Source: Phaffia rhodozyma (Eukaryota > Basidiomycota > Tremellomycetes > Cystofilobasidiales > Mrakiaceae). Taken from it: a DNA stretch of 64,000 nt. The notes beneath the pieces are model-generated. The model was not told where the DNA came from and ran no database searches. It saw nothing but the letters and a program-made list of their open reading frames with translations. Positions 58,356-64,000 of the stretch are shown one piece after another; the stretch's first letter is position 1, and every line of letters starts with the position of its first letter. The position numbers and the translations under genes were made by a program. The DNA lies in the NCBI GenBank assembly GCA_014706385.1, contig JACGZH010000001.1:1-64000 (forward strand), read 5' to 3'.

Positions 58356-60060
58356 TCAATACCAAAAAGAGACTCCCCATCCTCTTCCTTCCTGTCTCAT
58401 TGCATGCCACCACCCAGGGCTTGAACAGAAGAAAAGGACAGGGAGTTTGGTATCAAAGATTTGTTAGCTTTGGTGTGTATATCTGCAGAAGAAAATTGTT
58501 TAGAGTGACTTAAGGACGAACGGCATGACTAGCATATCACCCTCATTCAGCACACCTTCCAAGCTGCATCCCAGCGCGTCCGAATAGAATTTTGGATAAG
58601 TATCTCGATCTGGAGGTCGATTATCCGGTGTGAAGATAGGTACTTGAGAGGTGTTGGATAGTAGATGAGCTGTGAACGATGTGGATTCGGTCGAAGAAGA
58701 GTCCGACAAAGCAGACGACGTAGATGAGGAGAAAGGGTACATGGCGTCTGATTGAGTAGGAGGAGTAAGAAATATTCGTTTCTGGCCGACAACTTGCGCT
58801 ATCAACAGAAAATTGGTGATTCAATCATGTCATTATGCATCCTTGTTGATTAATAAGATATCGATAAAGAATCGACCAACCATAACAATTGTAGAATGGA
58901 TCCTATTCAAAGCCCGTATAAAACAAAATCAACTCGGAGAAATGAGCGGTCTTCAGATCAGCTGCATCTGGAAGTAGGGAGCAGAGACTAACCGTATGCG
59001 ATGGACTAGACCTTCCATTCCCTCCAACCCAGACATTAATTACTAGCGCCTCTTCGTTTGAGGGAGGCTTGTATCCTTTTGGAACGTCTTCCTCCGGTCC
59101 AGAAAAGACATAATCTGGCAAAAGAATATCTTTTCTAAGAACTGGGAATTGGTTGAGCAGAGAATGCTGAGCCAAGTATAGAGCTGGTTCCTTCGATGCT
59201 TCTTGATCGCTTTCATATCTCTCGGACCAGGCAGCACAACTGCCCCATCCTACCCGATCCAAAAACTGCTCAAAAGGGACCATCCCTTGTCCCCACCCTT
59301 CGCTCGTATACTCCCCTCCTATCTCAACTGGGACAATTCTGCCTCTACCGACTGCTTTAACCAGATAAGTTTTATCCTTCCAGGTTGAATCTTGTTCGCA
59401 TATAGCAGGCCAACCTGTTTCAATCAAATGAGAACGGACGATGAACGGTGTTTGAGAATATTTGTTCAGATAGGCCGAAAGTGAAGGAGCGTGATCGAAG
59501 GACAAGATTGGATTGGGCGCTAGTAGGAGCTGATGTTCTTCCGAAGGAGAATCGTGCGTAAACTTCGTCCGTTTGTTTCGAGGCTCAGCAGGTAAAGATG
59601 ACGTCCTAACAGATGGAGGAAGATAATTCCTTTGGATAAACTCGATAAGAGTATGAATAGTCTCCTCTCGATTGGGTGCGCCAGCAACAATAAGTGTCAT
59701 GTCGAGCCTAGCCACAGCAGTCTCCCAGTGCTCGTCATCTGTGGGTTTGCCCGAAGAATACAGAAGGTCATGGATAGTCCATACTATTATCACCTCTGTA
59801 TAGAAACACCTAGAAGAGAGTGTAACTTGACTGTAGGGAACGGATGAAATCTTGGTTTGGGCCAGAGTGAGGAGGGCTGCGAAGAAAACGGAGTTGAACC
59901 GACGTTCTTCGACATCAGGCAAGCTAAACAAAGCGTCTCTGAGCTGACTGAGAGGGGAGTGACCGACAGGCTGAAGAATGAGCTGTGTTCGATATGGCCA
60001 ATCTTTCTGGAGTTCGATAGCCAGAGATACTGGCAAGGAGGAAGAGGACAGATGGACCAT
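58356..60060 (-). CDS. JmjC (cupin_8) protein, JMJD5-like
   Basis: Four exons (60060-58993, 58902-58881, 58798-58522, 58419-58356) encode 476 residues. The helical N-terminal half resembles the non-catalytic domain of JMJD5/KDM8-type proteins. The JmjC core begins with PFIVRSHLIETGWPA. The Fe(II)-binding His355-Thr-Asp357 spans the exon 1/2 junction (SHT|DPFYNCY). The second iron ligand His461 is in PGWWHAM within the last 64-nt exon, and the protein ends SFWY. The acidic and serine-rich insert after MYPFSSS is variable in the family. Members are 2-oxoglutarate/Fe(II) oxygenases acting on protein or histone residues; the substrate here is unknown. The exon 3 donor is GTTCGT. It is divergent from PTPA with 135 bp between starts. 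Confidence 0.86.
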
Positions 60061-60195
60061 GGATGTTGTGGTCTCTAGGTGAACTCGAATTTGGGATCCT
60101 TCGCCAGATAAGATAAACACTATTTCTCTTTTACTCTTCAACCTCCATCACACTTCGCTTTTTTATCAAACACTATCATCACTATCATCATCAGC
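60061..60195. promoter_or_regulatory. Compact divergent promoter, JmjC / PTPA
   Basis: Only 135 bp separate the two start codons. It contains an ATCATC-rich stretch just upstream of PTPA (about 60176-60194). The two genes are likely to share regulatory DNA. Confidence 0.55.
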
Positions 60196-61999
60196 ATGGT
60201 ATTCATTGCTCCCCAGAAATATATTGTCACTCAGTCCCATCTAGAAAAGTTCGGTCAATCGACTGTTCATTCTGATCTTCTCGAATTCATCCAGAATCTC
60301 AACGATGCAATAGTCGGTGTGAAACTGACTGAGCCAATTCCTTGTTCACCTGTTCGTCCTCTTTTCCTTGCTTAAACAACCCTTTTTTTCCTTTTTCTCT
60401 TGTTCTTCAAGCTCTGTGATGGATTTCTGACATTTTCAGACTGTTTCTTTGCGACGTATCGCAGGCGGTGGAGGCTGCTCTCCTCATACTTGATCAAGTT
60501 GAATCATTAGCACGATCCACTCCACCGGTGGACAACAAAATGTCTAGATTTGGAAACCCGGCCTTTCGAGACTTTTACGACAAGATTCAACAAGTTCGAG
60601 CAAACATACCATCACTTATACCGATAATCGATAGCTGACTTTTCTTTTCTCATTAACGCCAACAAGAACTCGGCCGATCTTATTTCAACTCTACCAAACG
60701 TACCGTCGAAGGCTATCCCTGAGCTTGCTGGATATTTCAACGAAAGTTGGGGAAACCGAACAAGGGTCGATTACGGAAGTGGGATGGAACTAAACTTTGT
60801 TTGCTGGCTGTTTGTTCCTTTACTGTTTTCCTGTCCCTGAAATTTGCTGATTACTTCTTCTTGGATAGGTTATGTCTTCGAAAATTGAACGTTTTCTTCG
60901 TTGAAGATTCGAGAGCTCTCGTCATTCGGGTCTTTTGGAGGTACGTGCCATTCTCTGCTTGATATTGGCTTAGGTCACCTCCCATTGTTCTTCATGTTCA
61001 AACCCTTTCTTCCCATTTCGATCAACAGATACACTCAAACTATGCGACATCTCCAGAAATCTTACTGGCTTGAGCCAGCAGGGTCGCACGGAGTTTGGGG
61101 TTTGGACGAGTAATTCCTTTTATACGATTTATTTGAGTTTATAAAGCAGCAACAAAGATAGTAACGACTTCCTGCTCAATCTGGTTCTGAATCAAAACAG
61201 CTATCACTTCCTGCCATTCTTATGGGGCGCAGGACAATTGAAAGGTAATGTCTGTCTTTCAGCTCCTTTCTCTGGGTTAGTATAACATATCGTCCCGAAA
61301 GATGAATCAAGAACGATTCGTTCAACCATTCAGCACACAAATATCTACGACCCAAGTCAATTCATGATCCCGAGATTTTGGAGCAGTTCTCTCCGGATTA
61401 TATGTATCTTGCATGTATCCAGTTTATCAACTCTGTATGTCTTATTCAGATTGCATCGTTTTGTGACGGAGACAACGACAAATGTTCGAACTTGCTCTTT
61501 CTTCTGTCCTTAGATCAAAACTGCGACTCTTCGGTGGCATTCGCCCATGCTTGACGATATCTCCGCCGTCAAGACCTGGTCAAAGGTGAACGAAGGGATG
61601 ATCAAAATGTTCACTGCTGAGGTACTCGGTCGATTACCTGTCATGCAGCACTTTCTGTTTGGCTCTCTTTTACCTATGCCTGAGGGAATGGATGATGTTA
61701 CCGAGGGGGATGTGGTTGACCATGGTGATCACAAGCATGTGAGGACGGTAGGAGATATCAAGGCCGAAGGGTTTGGGGACTGCTGTGGAATTCTTGTTCC
61801 TGTGAGTATTTCAACTTTGAGATATTGAACGGATAAATATTCTCTAATCTTGCATCTGATCATACATGGCTTTTTTTTTCTTTCTTTTAAAAAAAAAAAG
61901 TCTGCATTCGCTGCAGGGATGGAAGAGCGCAAGAACGAACGGTTGGGAAGTCTGGCTTTTGTGTCGGATGGGAAACCTAGGTTGTTGCCTGTAGACTGA
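60196..61999 (+). CDS. PP2A phosphatase activator (PTPA/Rrd family)
   Basis: A peptidyl-prolyl isomerase-like chaperone that activates PP2A-type phosphatases. Nine exons (60196-60351, 60465-60593, 60667-60809, 60869-60940, 61029-61109, 61201-61244, 61334-61434, 61514-61801, 61901-61999) encode 370 residues. Landmarks are [34 protein letters not shown], the [29 protein letters not shown] block, [10 protein letters not shown], and the C-terminal [10 protein letters not shown]. These cover the whole PTPA fold, and length is normal for the fungal Rrd1/Rrd2 proteins. The last acceptor (61899-61900) follows a run of A residues instead of the usual pyrimidines, but the frame supports it. Between paralogues Rrd1 and Rrd2 I cannot decide. 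Confidence 0.93.
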
Positions 62000-62326
62000 G
62001 AGTAGATGATGATACTAGAATTTGACCTGAAACATAGCCACCGTCTTGCAGACAACATGATCAATGATATAAGGAAGAGAAGGCCACTATAAAAAGAAAG
62101 CTCTGTAACAACGCCAGAAATGCCGGAGAATATCCACGGCAAGGTAAAACCTTCCGAGCCGTGAGGCTTCAAGTGACGTCACTCGGGACGTCGCTTAAGC
62201 CGTTTTACCCTCAAGTCTTTTTCTCTCTCCGTAAAAGGTTTCAACTTGATCAGTCGAAAAGTCTTTTCTTTATTCAAACATCCATCTTAAGAGGAAAAAG
62301 ATTCTACTTTGTACTAGCTCAAGGTC
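62000..62326. other. Intergenic, upstream of acid phosphatase
   Basis: About 330 bp between two co-oriented genes. A GTGACGTCAC palindrome (62173-62182; CRE/ATF-like core TGACGTCA) lies about 145 bp before the ATG and is a candidate bZIP site. Confidence 0.5.
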
Positions 62327-64000
62327 ATGTCGTCTTGTATCGTCCTGCTTGCCGTTCTATCATCATTCAGCTCTTTTGCGCTTGGAGGCCCTACTCCCAA
62401 CCTTCGGGGACTACCAATTGCTCGTAGACCAGAAATTTCCACGTTCTTTCACAATACCCAGAACGCAAGTGATCCAGAGTTTTATCCTCTTCATCATCTG
62501 GCTGGAATCGCTCCATATTTCATCGTACGCTATCTTTCACCGATACAGTCGCCGTTTCCATAGCGCAGAAGCTTATTCATTCTATTCACAGTCTCCAGGA
62601 GTCGAGCTAAACCCCTCCCCTCCCGAGGGTTGCATGATTGAGAGTGCTTCGTATCTGTTCCGACACACCGATATGTGAGTCTTCGTTGAGCGAGTCATAT
62701 AACATACCCAGCCTCTTCTGATGCCATGCTTCACTCGTTGTTCCTTCTCTGTCTTACAGTTATGCCAACGAGTGAGCTCGGTAGCTTGGAGTATCAGTTT
62801 CTACAATGTATACTGAAGTTATCGCTCTCATCTTTCATACAGTTATGACTACGAATATTATCTCGAGCCTTTCCTATCGAAGCTTCTCAACTTCACGGCC
62901 AGAGCAGACTTCGCCAATACATCTCTATCCCTCCTCTCCGATTACGTGCCTTTGCTAAACATTACAAATGCAACCTCCCAAGTTTCCGAGGTTACCCCCA
63001 TCGGTCTTGTGAGTATAGACATCACTGTTCAGACTTCCTTAGCGTATTCTGACCTTTGAATTCTACCTTCAAACAGAGCGACGCGGCTGATTTGGGCCGT
63101 ATGTTCTCGTCGTATATTCCCCACCTGGTTCCGACCGACAACTTGACCGCGTTCAAGGTTTGTTCATATATGTTCTTCAATCAAAGCGATAGAAACTATT
63201 GTTCTCACGCCATGATGTGTGCTCGGCTTAGGTCTGGACTGCCTCTGCCGATCGAGACGAAGACACGACTCGAGCTTTTATCTCTGGCTTCGTCAATGAC
63301 ACTTCCTTGATTGAGGTCGTGACTGTAGCCGAAGGCGAGCTACAGGCCGCACAAACTTTGACTCCTCATGTGAGTCCCATAGTTTCAGAGTGACCTCCTG
63401 TGAAATGCAACGATTGAGAAGAGTTATGCCCCTTTCGTTACCGGTAGGATTCCTGCGAGACTTATGATGCTACATCTGAAACGAACGAGTCGACCACTTG
63501 GTTGAACAAGTACGCCTCGCCGATTGTTCAACGACTGAACGCCGAGATACCTGCTTTCAATTTTACTGTTGACGACGTGTACGCGATGCAGCAGCTTTGC
63601 GGTAAGTCTTTGTTTGTCTTGCGTGTCTAAAAGGTTGTCTGACTCAACCTCTGCGCACGTATAGGTTATGATACCGTTATCGGAAACGATACCTCTCCGT
63701 TCTGCACCACCGATGCTTTCACCAATGAGGACTGGCTCGGATTTGAATACGCTAATGAGTGAGTGTTCATTTCTATATCGTTTGGTTTCCACCATGCAAG
63801 GTTATTTTATCGATAGCCCGCTGATCAGAATTGTCGTCTCAGCTTAAAGTACCATTATTCTTTGGGTTACGGTTATCCCGAGTCTCCTTCCCTAGGACTT
63901 CCTTGGGTACTAGCCTCTGTTGACCAGCTCCTCAACATCACGCTATCCTCACCTCTCGCTCCATCCAATACATCGACTACCAACACGACTATTGACATCG
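62327..64000 (+). CDS. Secreted histidine acid phosphatase (3' end outside window)
   Basis: Exons 62327-62524, 62592-62674, 62760-62771, 62843-63008, 63077-63157, 63232-63369, 63448-63601, 63665-63758 and 63843->64000 keep phase. The N-terminal 20 residues (SSCIVLLAVLSSFSSFALG) are a signal peptide. The histidine-phosphatase motif appears as YLFRHTDIYANDYDYE, with the RH nucleophile pair but Thr where branch-2 enzymes usually have Gly (RHG). Many N-x-S/T sites (for example NFT, NTS, NIT, NDT) support secretion. The distal HD/HE proton-donor motif would lie beyond the right edge. Exon 3 is a 12-nt micro-exon coding part of the IYAND segment. Substrate (phytate or other phosphomonoester) cannot be told. 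Confidence 0.82.

Overview
The window is a chromosome end from a fungus, most likely a basidiomycete. Evidence: TTAGGG-type telomere repeats (read as CCCTAA at the left edge), compact genes with many 50-100 nt introns, and a Ras protein, a GPI-type GH17 glucanase and a JMJD5-like protein of fungal type. A Tremellomycete or Pucciniomycotina yeast is my guess; genus is not determinable by eye.

Bases 1-38,699 are one head-to-tail array of 5'-truncated copies of a non-LTR (LINE-type) retrotransposon, separated by 1-3.5 CCCTAA repeats. I count 19 long copies (about 1.75-1.8 kb), two medium copies (about 0.9 kb) and many 75-115 bp stubs. All share the same 3' end, which abuts CCCTAA. All long copies start at the same point downstream of the reverse transcriptase. 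They keep a C-terminal ORF with a zinc-knuckle-like cluster and a restriction-like endonuclease (REL-ENDO) signature, as in the telomere-associated CRE/Cnl1/MoTeR-like elements. Element 5' ends face the telomere and 3' ends face the centromere, as expected if cDNA was primed on the G-rich chromosome end. Two blocks about 16.43 kb apart carry the same ordered series of variant units, so the array also grew by large duplication. The distal ~8.8 kb is full of single-base indels that may be sequencing noise.

At 38,700 the array meets a 5'-truncated GrpB/UPF0157-like gene, suggesting a broken and telomere-healed end. From there on the sequence is ordinary chromosome. In order it holds: an intron-containing tRNA-His(GUG); a conserved fungal protein of unknown function (-); phosphatidylserine decarboxylase (+); a tetraspan MARVEL-like protein (-); a GPI-anchored GH17 beta-glucanase with an apparent frameshift (-); an ankyrin protein (+); Ras GTPase (-); an HSL-type alpha/beta hydrolase with a long disordered tail (+); a JmjC protein (-); PTPA/Rrd-type PP2A activator (+); and a secreted histidine acid phosphatase (+) cut by the right edge. 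Exon models were built by hand from splice signals, frame continuity and remembered family signatures; no alignment was run.
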